From: a virus
Length of the DNA: 55,987 bases
Virus record (IMG/VR): IMGVR_UViG_3300044675_001342
Span: 1-55,987 of that record
Reading direction: 5' to 3' (one strand)
Below the pieces are notes generated by a model. It saw only the letters and a list, made by a program, of their open reading frames with translations, did not search any database and was not told the DNA's origin. Below are positions 32,314-40,518 of this stretch, piece by piece. How positions within the stretch are numbered: the first letter of the stretch is position 1; every line of letters begins with the position of its first letter. The position numbers were made by a program, and so were the translations under genes.

Positions 32314-32608
32314 CAGCTATCACTGCTTTTACAACCTGATCTGGGGTCACGCCGGGAACGCGAATATCAGCAGCGCAACCTATCCGGTGCTGAGAGGTGT
32401 CTTTGGAGCCAACCGCGTCATTGACCTGCTTAGATCGGAAGGCGGAGTTGACCATGATGGGTTTACCTCCAAGCGCCACCTTGACCAACTCCAGTAAGCC
32501 AGCCAGTCGCACCAGATTTGCTCGTTCTGCTTCATTAGGTGTGTTGTCAAACTCACGGTGGTCTGTGGTAGTTAGCTCTTCAAGGGTGAAGTGTTCAGTT
32601 AGGTTCAT
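32165..32608 (-). CDS. M15-family endolysin (D-Ala-D-Ala peptidase type)
   Basis: 147 residues of Peptidase_M15_3 type, cutting peptidoglycan cross-peptides. The start HFTLEELTTTDH is typical. Catalytic zinc motif: NSAFRSKQVNDAVG...SQHRIGCAADI (SxHxxGxAxD) and the distal WTHIS His. It is preceded by holin genes in a standard lysis cassette and overlaps the holin stop by four bases. Its last codons (about the final six residues) fall where the opposing GIY-YIG gene enters, so its C-terminus may have been altered by that insertion. Confidence 0.9.
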   Translation of the reverse strand: MNLTEHFTLEELTTTDHREFDNTPNEAERANLVRLAGLLELVKVALGGKPIMVNSAFRSKQVNDAVGSKDTSQHRIGCAADIRVPGVTPDQVVKAVIAAKLPFDQLIREFAKPNGGGWTHISVPNTMGATPRKQVLIIDASGTRPYA

Positions 32609-33012
32609 TTTGATGCCTTGTCTTGTAGCTTCTCAGCCGTACGCAAACCACCAAGGCCAAGCATCCCCAGCAGTAGCGGCATCATGGTTCCGGTGTCCAT
32701 CTGGGGGAACTTGACGGGATGGCCTGCCAGCGCAGCGCCCCACTCAGCCAGCGGGCCGATGACGAACTGGACGGCAAAGCCTGCACCACACACCCAGCCG
32801 ATGCTTGGACGCCATCCACTGACGAATAGGCTGGAGCTTGCCGCCTCTACCTTGTTGATGTCCATCTGCCCCGTAATCTGGGCCAATTCTCCGTTCTGCT
32901 GGAGCTTCATCAACTCCAGCTTGGCTGCGGCCTGCTGGGCGGGGTCAGGCAATACGCGGTCTAGGACTTTGCTGCCGACTTCAAACAATGCGGATACGGG
33001 ATCAAGTGCCAT
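32605..33012 (-). CDS. Holin of the 3TM superfamily
   Basis: 135 residues. The N-terminal half is amphipathic helix (ALFEVGSKVLDRVLPDPAQQAAAKLELM). GWRPSIGWVCGAGFAVQFVIGPL (about 66-88) is the signature first membrane segment of the Holin_3TM family, and MMPLLLGMLGLGGLRTAEKL (about 109-128) the second. It precedes the endolysin with an ATGA overlap. Holins permeabilise the inner membrane to trigger lysis. Confidence 0.85.
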   Translation of the reverse strand: MALDPVSALFEVGSKVLDRVLPDPAQQAAAKLELMKLQQNGELAQITGQMDINKVEAASSSLFVSGWRPSIGWVCGAGFAVQFVIGPLAEWGAALAGHPVKFPQMDTGTMMPLLLGMLGLGGLRTAEKLQDKASK

Positions 33013-33232
33013 CTGGGGCTCCTTTGTTGGTGCGGATATCTACGATGCGCTCGGCAGTCTTACCGGCAAAGATGGCGGTAATCACAATAATCATTGCTTG
33101 GCCCAGCAGGTCAACATACGCGCCCCGAGTCTCCATTTCAAAGACGGACAGCAGCGCGAAAAAGAAGTATGAAAACAGTAAAAAAATTACCGTCACCGGC
33201 TGGATGTTTTTGGCTAACCATGATTCGTTCAT
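33002..33232 (-). CDS. Two-TM membrane protein, second holin or holin-like
   Basis: 76 residues with two predicted transmembrane helices: VTVIFLLFSYFFFALLSVF (about 13-31) and GQAMIIVITAIFAGKTAERI (about 44-58 hydrophobic). A short charged C-terminal tail follows. It overlaps the 3TM holin gene by 11 bases. The location and topology suggest a class II holin, antiholin or accessory lysis protein. Confidence 0.7.
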   Translation of the reverse strand: MNESWLAKNIQPVTVIFLLFSYFFFALLSVFEMETRGAYVDLLGQAMIIVITAIFAGKTAERIVDIRTNKGAPDGT

Positions 33233-33537
33233 CTTGCCTTCTCCATAATCTTGGCCCGCAGTGCGGGGCTATCTGAAGTACCTGCCCACTCAGGTAGGGC
33301 ATTCCAAATTAAGACGTAATCATCCCCACTGCACTTTGCCCCATCTAGCCACGCCAGCATAGCTTTGTGCCGCTCCAAAGGGTCGTGCATTGTTAAACCA
33401 ATAACGTACAACTCCTGTACCGCGCAGCTTGTCTGCTTTGGCCTTTCTTGCCTTCTTGGGGGCTCCGTAGACAGTATGAGCTTGTCCCCTGCCGAAGCCG
33501 CTGAAAACAGCAGCACAAAAACCAGAAACAAGCGCAT
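33229..33537 (-). CDS. Secreted small protein in the lysis cassette
   Basis: 102 residues beginning MRLFLVFVLLFSAASAG, a signal peptide with likely cleavage after Ala-Ser-Ala. The mature part contains two Cys (SCAVQELYVIG, GAKCSGDDY) that could form a disulphide. Overlap with the holin-like gene and position suggest a periplasmic lysis accessory (spanin-like role is speculative; no lipobox or coiled coil typical of Rz/Rz1 is seen). Confidence 0.6.
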   Translation of the reverse strand: MRLFLVFVLLFSAASAGDKLILSTEPPRRQERPKQTSCAVQELYVIGLTMHDPLERHKAMLAWLDGAKCSGDDYVLIWNALPEWAGTSDSPALRAKIMEKAR

Positions 33538-33591
33538 TCATGGCCTAACTCTTGCCTATCAAGTAGCGTACAGGGTCTATCTCTGGGGAAT

Positions 33592-33855
33592 TCATTTTGG
33601 ATACTTAGCTTTAACTGCTTGGCAGTCAGCAATGTACTTTGCAATTTGCGCCTGATCGCTTTTCACCACCCCGTCAAGGTAGTCGGTGTACGGCGGGTAT
33701 TCAGCAGCACGCTTTTCGGCGTAGGTTGGTGTATACACAGGGCGTAGTGCTTCAGCTTCTTCGTCCGTGATCTGGACAGAGCCTTCTGGGAGCAGATGCG
33801 CGTAGGCATCATCATCAAGGAAGTGCAAGGAGTTGTCTGGGGCTTTGTAGTGCAT
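33592..33855 (-). CDS. Small fibre-associated protein (XkdW-like pattern)
   Basis: 87 residues. The N-terminal half MHYKAPDNSLHFLDDDAY...ITDEEAEAL and C-terminal YTDYLDGVVKSDQAQIAKYI...VKAKYPK match the layout of short proteins encoded just after phage tail fibre genes (XkdW or tail-fibre chaperone type). It follows the tail fibre at 33866-35944 and precedes the lysis genes. Probable role in fibre assembly; not proven. Confidence 0.65.
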   Translation of the reverse strand: MHYKAPDNSLHFLDDDAYAHLLPEGSVQITDEEAEALRPVYTPTYAEKRAAEYPPYTDYLDGVVKSDQAQIAKYIADCQAVKAKYPK

Positions 33856-33865
33856 GATTTATCCT

Positions 33866-35944
33866 TTAGCGGAGTTCCCACCAAGTTGCAAGAGTCGCTG
33901 CGGCAGCAGAAACCACGTAGCTAGCCCCAACTGGTACGGTAAAATTAAATGTTGGGTTTGTTACTGCGGATGCGTTATATGCGGTAATAATATTTACCGC
34001 GCTGCCGCAAGTAACGGTAACATTTCCACTACCTGTTTGGTTGCCACTAACTGCGATTTGTATTGGTTTTCCAGTGGTGTTGTAATAAGTAGTGCCAAAT
34101 GCCCTGCTGCCGGTAACATTCTGCCAAGTCTGTCCATATCCCAACGAACTCATAGCAGTCAGGGCATTGCCGCCAGCGCCTTGGATAGTTGATGGGGCAG
34201 TAGCCCAAGTACCAGCAGTGGCTTGAGTGGATTCAACGTAGCCAACAACACGGAACGGCACCGATGTGCGCGCTGTGGTGGAGTAAATAACATTATTTGA
34301 GTCTGCCGTCACACTAAGTGCCGTGGTGCTGATTAAGGTTGTTTCATCAAGGTTATTACCACCAGCGATATTTACCACCGCCAATTCAACCGTACCGGCG
34401 TTATCTATGGCGAGAACAATAATGCGAGATTGCGTAGCATTTACTGTTCCTAATGTAGCTGTAGAAGGTACAACCACTGATATTGCAGAACTAACCGTTC
34501 TACGATTAACCGTACCACTTGTTAAAGTAGAACTACGAAAATCTAATGCTATAGGATTTAAAGTAGCTGTTAAAGCACTAGAAGCAACTGATGCAGTTAT
34601 AGGCAGTATTTCATACTGCGCTGTAGGCGCAGTGCTTGCCCATGTTGTTCCGTTGCTGGTAAGCACATTGCCTGATGTACTGGGGGCTATTGCTTGAAGT
34701 GCTGAAGTCCCATTGCCTAGCAGCACATTGTTTGCTGTCAAGGTCGCCGCACCCGTACCGCCAGAAGCGACTGCAAGGGTAGCCGATAGGCCCGCAGCAG
34801 TTCCAGTCGTATTTTGGTTGAGCGTAGGAACATCCGCCGCAACAATCGCCCTAAATGTGGGCACTCCGGCTGCTCCGTTAGGCGCTGCTAAAACAAAATT
34901 TGCTGTCTTAGAAGCATATGGGTTTTGTGTATCGCCATACGAAGCTGCCAAGCTAATAACAGGTGTTGTTGTCCCCGTTGCAACACTGACGGGGGATGTA
35001 CCTGTGACCGATGTTACTGTGCCGCCTGTACCAGTGGCATTAATTGTGATAGCTCCTGACGCATTTGTAATTGTGACCCCAGTACCAGCAGTCAGAGTGG
35101 CGCGAGTAAAACCCGTACCGTTACCGATGTCCAATGCGCCGTTTGCTGGAGTAGTTGCTAACCCTGTACCGCCGTTGGCAACAGGAAGCGTACCGGTAAC
35201 GCCGGTAGAAAGTGGTAGGCCCGTCAAATTGGTGGCTGTGCCAGATGAAGGCGTACCCAATACGCCACCATTTACTACGACTGCACCCGCAGAGCCTACG
35301 TTTACGCCGAGAGCAGTGACCACACCCGTACCAGTAGTTGTAGTAGCAGGAGCTACGCCCGCGCCACCCCCTAGCACCAAAGCGCTAGCGGTCAATGCCG
35401 CCGAACTTGCAATTGTTCCGGTTGCCGAATAGTAGGGCACGCCACCTGATGTGCCGGAAGTAAGTCCTGTGCCACCATTAGCAACTGGAAGTACGCCGGT
35501 CAAGTTGGATATTGTGCTTGACGCAATTTTTACGTAGTCAGTGCCGTTCCAAGCAACAATTGCTTTCTCTCCATCAACCAGCGTGATGCCGGTAGTGGCT
35601 GCGCCTTTGACGGTGAGCAAAAATCCACCAGTAGCGGCGGTGTTGTTGATGATGTAGTAACGGCTGCTGCTGGGTACGATCAAATTGCGGGCGGCTGTTT
35701 TGGCCCCGCTGACGTTTATGATGGCGTACTGCGCTGTCGTTGAAGTGATCCCCGTTGCAGCGCTTGTGCCTTGTGTGAGCGTGAGCGTGACATCTGCCGT
35801 TGTAATAGCTACTGACAGGCCCCCGGCAATGGCGATGTCCAGGTAAGCTGTGATGGCGTTGTTTACGTCATCACCCCAAGTGCCTGATTCCGTCCCAGTG
35901 ACTGGTAGGCCAAGGGCTAGGTTGGTTGTGTAATTAACAGTCAT
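33866..35944 (-). CDS. Tail fibre protein
   Basis: 692 residues. N-terminal anchor region NYTTNLALGLPVTGTESGTWGDDVNNAI is the usual attachment motif of phage fibres. The shaft contains PVANGGTG repeats (about 155, 255) and VASGGTGAATLTANNVLLGNG (about 395), a hallmark of trimeric fibre shafts. The C-terminal third is Ser/Thr/Ala-rich beta sequence ending TWWELR. It likely binds the host surface. Confidence 0.85.
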   Translation of the reverse strand: MTVNYTTNLALGLPVTGTESGTWGDDVNNAITAYLDIAIAGGLSVAITTADVTLTLTQGTSAATGITSTTAQYAIINVSGAKTAARNLIVPSSSRYYIINNTAATGGFLLTVKGAATTGITLVDGEKAIVAWNGTDYVKIASSTISNLTGVLPVANGGTGLTSGTSGGVPYYSATGTIASSAALTASALVLGGGAGVAPATTTTGTGVVTALGVNVGSAGAVVVNGGVLGTPSSGTATNLTGLPLSTGVTGTLPVANGGTGLATTPANGALDIGNGTGFTRATLTAGTGVTITNASGAITINATGTGGTVTSVTGTSPVSVATGTTTPVISLAASYGDTQNPYASKTANFVLAAPNGAAGVPTFRAIVAADVPTLNQNTTGTAAGLSATLAVASGGTGAATLTANNVLLGNGTSALQAIAPSTSGNVLTSNGTTWASTAPTAQYEILPITASVASSALTATLNPIALDFRSSTLTSGTVNRRTVSSAISVVVPSTATLGTVNATQSRIIVLAIDNAGTVELAVVNIAGGNNLDETTLISTTALSVTADSNNVIYSTTARTSVPFRVVGYVESTQATAGTWATAPSTIQGAGGNALTAMSSLGYGQTWQNVTGSRAFGTTYYNTTGKPIQIAVSGNQTGSGNVTVTCGSAVNIITAYNASAVTNPTFNFTVPVGASYVVSAAAATLATWWELR

Positions 35945-35953
35945 GTTTTACCT

Positions 35954-36190
35954 CTAAGTGGTCGTGTCGCCCTGCTCAGGCGGTGTGGAATATTCTACCC
36001 ATTGTTGCTCGGTTTGGCTCCATGACCAATTACCTTCTGGCTGTACTGGACGTACTACCCATCCCGGTGGATACCACCATACAACCTCATATCCTTCTGC
36101 AACAGGATTTGGGGGATAGCCGACTTCAATCCAGCCTTCAGTGCCATCTGTTTCGGTTTTTGGAATTGAGCCAAGTTTTGAATAAAGCAT
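35954..36190 (-). CDS. Small Trp/Pro-rich fibre-linked protein
   Basis: 78 residues, notably Trp- and Pro-rich (EVVWWYPPGWVVRP, GNWSWSQTEQQWVEY). It lies between two receptor-binding candidates and may be a tail-fibre assembly factor. No known domain; the small size and aromatic content are the only clues. Confidence 0.55.
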   Translation of the reverse strand: MLYSKLGSIPKTETDGTEGWIEVGYPPNPVAEGYEVVWWYPPGWVVRPVQPEGNWSWSQTEQQWVEYSTPPEQGDTTT

Positions 36191-36195
36191 AATTT

Positions 36196-37680
36196 TTACT
36201 GATTAGGAAATGCTTGCTGTGGCGCGGTAAAGTTTGCTGTGTACCTAGCCACGCCTTTAGTGATACGCAGATCGTCAATGTAGCCGTTAAAAAAGTTCGT
36301 TATTAATGCGCCACCACTATAACTGGCTGCAATAAAAGTAGTTGAAGCAAGATATGTAGTAGCGTCTGTATATGTAACACCTGTTTGTGTTCCATTAAGA
36401 AACATTTTTGTTGAACCACTACTGCGACAAATTGCAACATGATGCCAAGTGTTACTTGATACAACAGAACTTGTTATTCTGTCAGCAGAACTAACATAAA
36501 GACGAATAGTCGCATCGTTATTTAAATAAATTAATGGATACGCCCCATTTGTTGATGGTGGTCTTGTATCAAATAATGTTACTGATGATCCTGCGGCGGG
36601 TATTTCATATGCAAGTATCCAAAATTCAATTGTAAAGTTGTTAGAACCAAAAGCACTAGTTGAAGTATTCGGAGCACTCAAATAGCTATTTGTTCCATTG
36701 AATGATATTGAACCAGTGCCATATTTAAATAAACCAGTGTTAATTTGAGCACTACCTGACGTTAGCAAGTTATTTGCCATAGCATTATCAATAATGCCGG
36801 CATTGGTAAATCCAAGTAACAATGATGTGCCTGATATAGCGGTTAATGGATTAGTAGGAGGTGTAAAAGCCGATGTGTAGACCGCTGTGCCTTTGACAAT
36901 ACGCGCATTTGATACGTACCCGTTGTAGTAAAACGCCGTTCCTGATGTCTGCCTTCCAATAGAACCTGCACCTGTTGACCCTAAGTTCTGTGTCACCGCG
37001 CCAGCGCTCGTCGCCGCTACCGCTCCGTTAATATATAACTTTAAATTGCCAGTGGCAGAACCAGACCTAACAACCGCGATATGGCTCCATGCATTTAAAG
37101 ATACCGATGATGCAGAAGATATGTTTGCAGTTGCAATAGCAGTAGTTGCATAAAAAAATTGCACTAAACCCGCAGAACTTATAAACAATACACATTGACC
37201 AACAATAAAACTTCCACTCACATTGCTATAAAAAGCAAAAAAAGCTGACCCCGATGCGCCATAAGCACGCGGGTAAATCCAGCATTCCCATGTAAAATCG
37301 CCAGTGGTATAACTAAATGCGGTATTAGCCGGAATAGATAGGTAGTCTGAAGTGCCATTAAAGATGGCAGACCCACCACTAACACTTACTGAATATGGAG
37401 CAATTGCAGTAAAAGGACTATACGTACCTTGTGTAGCCGTACCATTTCTAGTTATAGTAAAAGCATTCGAACTGCTATCAATAAACGTATTGTTTTGCGC
37501 TCCAGCAGTTCCATCACCGTGCAGTAGCATAGACACACTTGTCCAATATGGGTCGTTAACGGGCCAAAAATTATTAATAAGTTGCGCTACTTCAGATTGT
37601 TTCCAAAGCCCATACGCCGCCGTGCTAGACGAAGCAGCCGCAGTAGAGGATAGGATTGAACCTTTGTAACGGGTAGACAT
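36196..37680 (-). CDS. LamG/concanavalin A-like adhesin, probable receptor-binding protein
   Basis: 494 residues. Two LamG-like lectin domains: about 95-250 (YLSIPANTAFSYTTGDFTWECWIYP...WSHIAVVRSGS...NLKLYINGAV) and about 325-485 (NNFTIEFWILAYE...HHVAICRSSGSTKMFLNGT...FNGYIDDLRITKG). Each ends with the typical RIVKGTAVYT/RITKGVARYT strand. Such proteins bind sugars on host surfaces. The gene looks clearly more AT-rich than its neighbours and uses many A/T-ending codons, suggesting recent acquisition of host-range sequence. Confidence 0.85.
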   Translation of the reverse strand: MSTRYKGSILSSTAAASSSTAAYGLWKQSEVAQLINNFWPVNDPYWTSVSMLLHGDGTAGAQNNTFIDSSSNAFTITRNGTATQGTYSPFTAIAPYSVSVSGGSAIFNGTSDYLSIPANTAFSYTTGDFTWECWIYPRAYGASGSAFFAFYSNVSGSFIVGQCVLFISSAGLVQFFYATTAIATANISSASSVSLNAWSHIAVVRSGSATGNLKLYINGAVAATSAGAVTQNLGSTGAGSIGRQTSGTAFYYNGYVSNARIVKGTAVYTSAFTPPTNPLTAISGTSLLLGFTNAGIIDNAMANNLLTSGSAQINTGLFKYGTGSISFNGTNSYLSAPNTSTSAFGSNNFTIEFWILAYEIPAAGSSVTLFDTRPPSTNGAYPLIYLNNDATIRLYVSSADRITSSVVSSNTWHHVAICRSSGSTKMFLNGTQTGVTYTDATTYLASTTFIAASYSGGALITNFFNGYIDDLRITKGVARYTANFTAPQQAFPNQ

Positions 37681-38072
37681 TAGCTTATCGCCTCATACGA
37701 TGTTGTAAAGGTAATCGAATTTGCTGTACCCGAAGTTACAGATATAGATGTGCCTTCTTGTAAATAGAACGCCGTGCTTTTGTCTACCACTACAACAGCA
37801 GAGTTTCCGGGAACAGGTATTTGAAAAATAATTGGGTACGCTGTGCCGCCAGATGGTGCAGAACCTTGTGCAACAGCGCCATTGGTGTAAATAGAAACCG
37901 TGGCAGTCGCGGTAACAGCCGTCACGTTTGCCGCCACCACGTTATCAATTTTGTTAACCACACCAGATGCAGCAGCGTTAGGTAGTAATACAACAGCAGT
38001 TGTTACACTAGGTGTGTAATAGGTTGTGTTACCTGTGATTGAGCTTGCATTAATAAGATTTGGGTTTGCCAT
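37680..38072 (-). CDS. Tail-associated beta-rich protein
   Basis: 130 residues, Thr/Val/Ala-rich beta strands (TPSVTTAVVLLPNAAASGVVNKI, FQIPVPGNSAVVVV, STAFYLQEGTSISV). Its stop overlaps the adhesin start by one base. The pattern resembles small minor tail or adhesin-base proteins. No specific family recognised. Confidence 0.6.
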   Translation of the reverse strand: MANPNLINASSITGNTTYYTPSVTTAVVLLPNAAASGVVNKIDNVVAANVTAVTATATVSIYTNGAVAQGSAPSGGTAYPIIFQIPVPGNSAVVVVDKSTAFYLQEGTSISVTSGTANSITFTTSYEAIS

Positions 38073-38074
38073 AA

Positions 38075-38419
38075 TTAATATCCAAAAACAAGCGACATAA
38101 CAATCGCTCGGTTAAAAGGCACTGCTCTTGCTGCGGGGTAGGTTACAAACACGTTTTTTGTGCCTGCTGCAAAATTGACTAACGACCCCGCATTACTAGA
38201 AGAAATTACGGTGGTTCGGGAAAGCGTAGTGCCCGACGACGTGTACGTACCAATTCCAACCTCCCACTCTGCCCCACCTTCAATGGTGTAGTAGGTAGAG
38301 TTGCCGTTACCAACGGCAGCAAAGGTTTGATACCCGGTTGCTGCACCGGCAAGCGTAACAGTGCCCGTACCAGTCGTAATGGTAGTTTCTTGAACCCGAT
38401 CAGCTAAGACAAGTGCCAT
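38075..38419 (-). CDS. Small tail protein with typical VQETT start
   Basis: 114 residues. MALVLADRVQETTITTGTGTVTLAGAATGYQTF is a widespread opening of small phage tail proteins, continuing with YYTIEGGAEWEVGIGTY and SRTTVISSSN. It likely decorates or connects fibres. Overall fold expected to be a beta sandwich. Confidence 0.7.
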   Translation of the reverse strand: MALVLADRVQETTITTGTGTVTLAGAATGYQTFAAVGNGNSTYYTIEGGAEWEVGIGTYTSSGTTLSRTTVISSSNAGSLVNFAAGTKNVFVTYPAARAVPFNRAIVMSLVFGY

Positions 38420-38427
38420 TTAAACCC

Positions 38428-39381
38428 CTACGTTGCGTTGTCAACCAGTACCCAGTTTGCTGTTTGGGTATTTTGGATTGTAGACCAGTTTGCGTTTTGG
38501 CTGTCATCAATTAGCTGCCAATACACAGGAACCGAAGTCCCGACAGAACCCGCCGCAGAAACGCCGGTTATAGCTACGACACGACTAGACACTAATAAGC
38601 CAACTACGCCGCTTGCAGTAGCGCTTGGCAGTGCCACTTGTACGCTCTTAGTTACATTTTCGACAGTGCCAAAAGCGGAAATGCCGGTGATAACAGTACT
38701 GCTATCTTTATCGAAAACAGTACCCGCCGTACCCTCCGCAGAAACGCCTGTTACGGAGTTAGTGCGGCTTAAAGTAATTGCCCCAAGTAACCCACTTGCA
38801 GTAGTGCTTGTGAGCGCACGGCTACGCTCCGCTAGAGTTACTGTACCTACTGCACCGGAGGCCGATACCCCACTAAGGGCTACCGTTACATCAGGCGTCC
38901 CAACATGCCCTGCGGCGGAGACCCCCGTAAGCGCAAGGCTACGAGCCGCTAGAGTTACTGTACCTACTGCGCCGGAGGCAACGCGGCCTGTTATAGCAAA
39001 TGAACGCGCACCGCCCGATACTGTACCTACTGCGCCGGAGGCAACGCGGCCTGTTATAGCAAATGAACGCGCACTGACCGCTGCCGTGCCCGCTAAGCCT
39101 GCTGCACTGACCCCCGTAAGCGCAAAGCTACGAGCCGCTACAGCTACTGTACCTACCGCACCGGAGGCCGATACCCCACTAAGGGCTACCGTTCTGCTGG
39201 CCGTGACTGAACCTGTGTTGCCGGAAGCAGTTGCCCCTGTTAAAGCCGCCGTTACATCGGTCGGCCCTCCCCATAGACTAAACCCCCAAGTGGAATAGCC
39301 CCATGTTGCAGGGGCCGGGGCTACAGTAGTTTCACCAGCAGCGCCAAAAGGCGCTCCAGCAAATGGGGTTATACCAAACAT
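38428..39381 (-). CDS. Repeat-rich tail protein with twelve ~21-residue units
   Basis: 317 residues. After an N-terminal Gly/Trp region (WGYSTWGFSLWGG), residues about 43-285 consist of about twelve units of the form (A/S)(L/I/V)(T/S)G(V/A)(S/T)A(S/A)G.(V/A)GTV, each about 18-21 residues. The C-terminal part ends in two related SQNANW/NTQTANW segments. The protein likely forms a beta-solenoid or elongated stalk. Two adjacent units are almost identical at the DNA level (see the repeat entry), so unit number probably varies. Confidence 0.7.
   Translation of the reverse strand: MFGITPFAGAPFGAAGETTVAPAPATWGYSTWGFSLWGGPTDVTAALTGATASGNTGSVTASRTVALSGVSASGAVGTVAVAARSFALTGVSAAGLAGTAAVSARSFAITGRVASGAVGTVSGGARSFAITGRVASGAVGTVTLAARSLALTGVSAAGHVGTPDVTVALSGVSASGAVGTVTLAERSRALTSTTASGLLGAITLSRTNSVTGVSAEGTAGTVFDKDSSTVITGISAFGTVENVTKSVQVALPSATASGVVGLLVSSRVVAITGVSAAGSVGTSVPVYWQLIDDSQNANWSTIQNTQTANWVLVDNAT
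38956..39074 (-). repeat. 63-bp tandem duplication in the repeat protein
   Basis: A 56-base identical block occurs at 38956-39011 and 39019-39074 (period 63), encoding two copies of RSFAITGRVASGAVGTV. Identity including silent positions indicates recent duplication by recombination or slippage. Confidence 0.85.
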
Positions 39382-39412
39382 GGTTTATACGGCGTATAGC
39401 CGCCCCCAACTA

Positions 39413-39904
39413 TTAAGTTGTTGCCAAACGAATTAACGCAGTAGTCGTGGTGTTGGACGGCATGGTCAGTGTAAACGTACCCGCCGTGATGGTTTGGGAA
39501 CCAAACGTGTGAACACTGACCGCCTTATTACTCTGGGTAGAGTTATAAATCAACACCGTATCAAACGCAGTGGCTAGTGTCACGGTTGTGTACACAATGC
39601 TTGCGGAAGGAGTCCAATACCCAACACCCGCAGTTGCAGATGCGTTTGTAGATGTCGGGGCAGTTGCGTTGGTTACCGTCACGCCGCCAGCCGTGTAATT
39701 TGTACCAGAAACTTCGCCGGTAACTGTGTACACCGTAGTCGCAGCATTGATCGTGGCCGAGGCAAGATATAGCGCCGCTTTTACTGTATCCGTAGTAGGC
39801 GCAGTTAAGCTGCCACGAGAAACAATAGTAGAAGTGCCAAACTGGTGTTGGCCCAACATCAGTTCACCAAGGAACGATGTACACATTGATTGAGTATTTG
39901 CCAT
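39413..39904 (-). CDS. Minor virion protein, paralogue of 40102-40518
   Basis: 163 residues, starting MANTQSMCTSFLGELMLGQHQFG and carrying TDTVKAALYLASATINAATTVYT, EVSGTNYTAGGVTVTN and TFTLTMPSNTTTTALIRLA. These blocks align one for one with the protein at 40102-40518 and identify tandem paralogues. The family occurs in tail or neck regions of several phages; exact role unknown. Confidence 0.65.
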   Translation of the reverse strand: MANTQSMCTSFLGELMLGQHQFGTSTIVSRGSLTAPTTDTVKAALYLASATINAATTVYTVTGEVSGTNYTAGGVTVTNATAPTSTNASATAGVGYWTPSASIVYTTVTLATAFDTVLIYNSTQSNKAVSVHTFGSQTITAGTFTLTMPSNTTTTALIRLATT

Positions 39905-39913
39905 GATATTTCC

Positions 39914-40105
39914 TTAAAAAGTAGCAACTTCAGCACCGGCAAATCCCGGCATTTTTTTCAACGTCACATGCGCTGATCGGTGAACCAACTCGCCGTCAAG
40001 CCAATACTCGACCCATGATGTCAGTTCATTTTCATTATCGACTGTGCCTTCCCGCTTCTCAAGCTGGGAATCGTCCATGTCGCCTTTGGTGGTGGTAACA
40101 ATCAA
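39914..40105 (-). CDS. Small hypothetical protein between paralogues
   Basis: 63 residues, acidic N-terminal half and LTSWVEYWLDGELVHRSAHVTLKK. The start overlaps the upstream stop by four bases. No motif recognised; context suggests a structural accessory. Confidence 0.55.
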   Translation of the reverse strand: MIVTTTKGDMDDSQLEKREGTVDNENELTSWVEYWLDGELVHRSAHVTLKKMPGFAGAEVATF

Positions 40106-40518
40106 TTTGAACTCCTAATAAGTGCAGTGGTTGAGGTATTAGCTGGCATGGTGATTGTAAACGTGGTGGTCGATGTTTTGTCAGACCCAAAGTCCAAAAC
40201 CGCAACAGACTTGTTACCCTTGGAGGCGTTGTAAATTAAAGCACACCGGGCGGTCAAAGCCGCCGTCCAAGACGCATTGTTCCAGTTCGCATAGGCTACA
40301 TAGCCCGACGAACTAATAGCTACCCCCGTCATAGTAACCCCGCCAGCCGTGTAGCCTGTACCTGAGACTTCATTGGTGGCACTGTAAACCGTAGTAGCCT
40401 CATTCAAATCCGCATTACCCGTATACAGCGCAATCTTGATCGTGTCTGTGGACAAGTCGTGGATAGCCTGATACAACTCCTTTTTGAAGCTGGTGGTCTG
40501 GGTTTGGACTATGCTCAT
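40102..40518 (-). CDS. Minor virion protein, paralogue of 39413-39904
   Basis: 138 residues. TSFKKELYQAIHDLSTDTIKIALYT, LNEATTVYSATNEVSGTGYTAGGVTM and TFTITMPANTSTTALIR correspond to the same blocks in the neighbouring paralogue; the middle carries NWNNASWTAALTARCALIYNASKGNK. Coupled by overlap to the adaptor gene upstream. Probably a neck or tail component. Confidence 0.65.
   Translation of the reverse strand: MSIVQTQTTSFKKELYQAIHDLSTDTIKIALYTGNADLNEATTVYSATNEVSGTGYTAGGVTMTGVAISSSGYVAYANWNNASWTAALTARCALIYNASKGNKSVAVLDFGSDKTSTTTFTITMPANTSTTALIRSSN

Noticed and set aside
33320-33541. Alternative minus frame (about 73 residues) over the secreted lysis gene, possible embedded Rz1-like gene
   Set aside because: No lipobox or coherent signal peptide; the overlapping frame with a clear signal peptide and proper gene overlap explains the region.
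34713-35432. Long plus-strand open frame opposite the tail fibre
   Set aside because: Complement of Ala/Gly/Thr/Val-rich fibre codons; composition-driven, no start signal.
38438-39298. Long plus-strand open frame opposite the repeat protein
   Set aside because: Open only because of the biased Ala/Gly/Val repeat codons on the minus strand; no ribosome-binding site and Pro/Thr/Val-rich random composition.
38428-39381. CRISPR-like array in the repeat region
   Set aside because: Repeats are in-frame protein-coding units with no spacers of constant length and no palindromic repeat; no CRISPR array was seen anywhere in the window.
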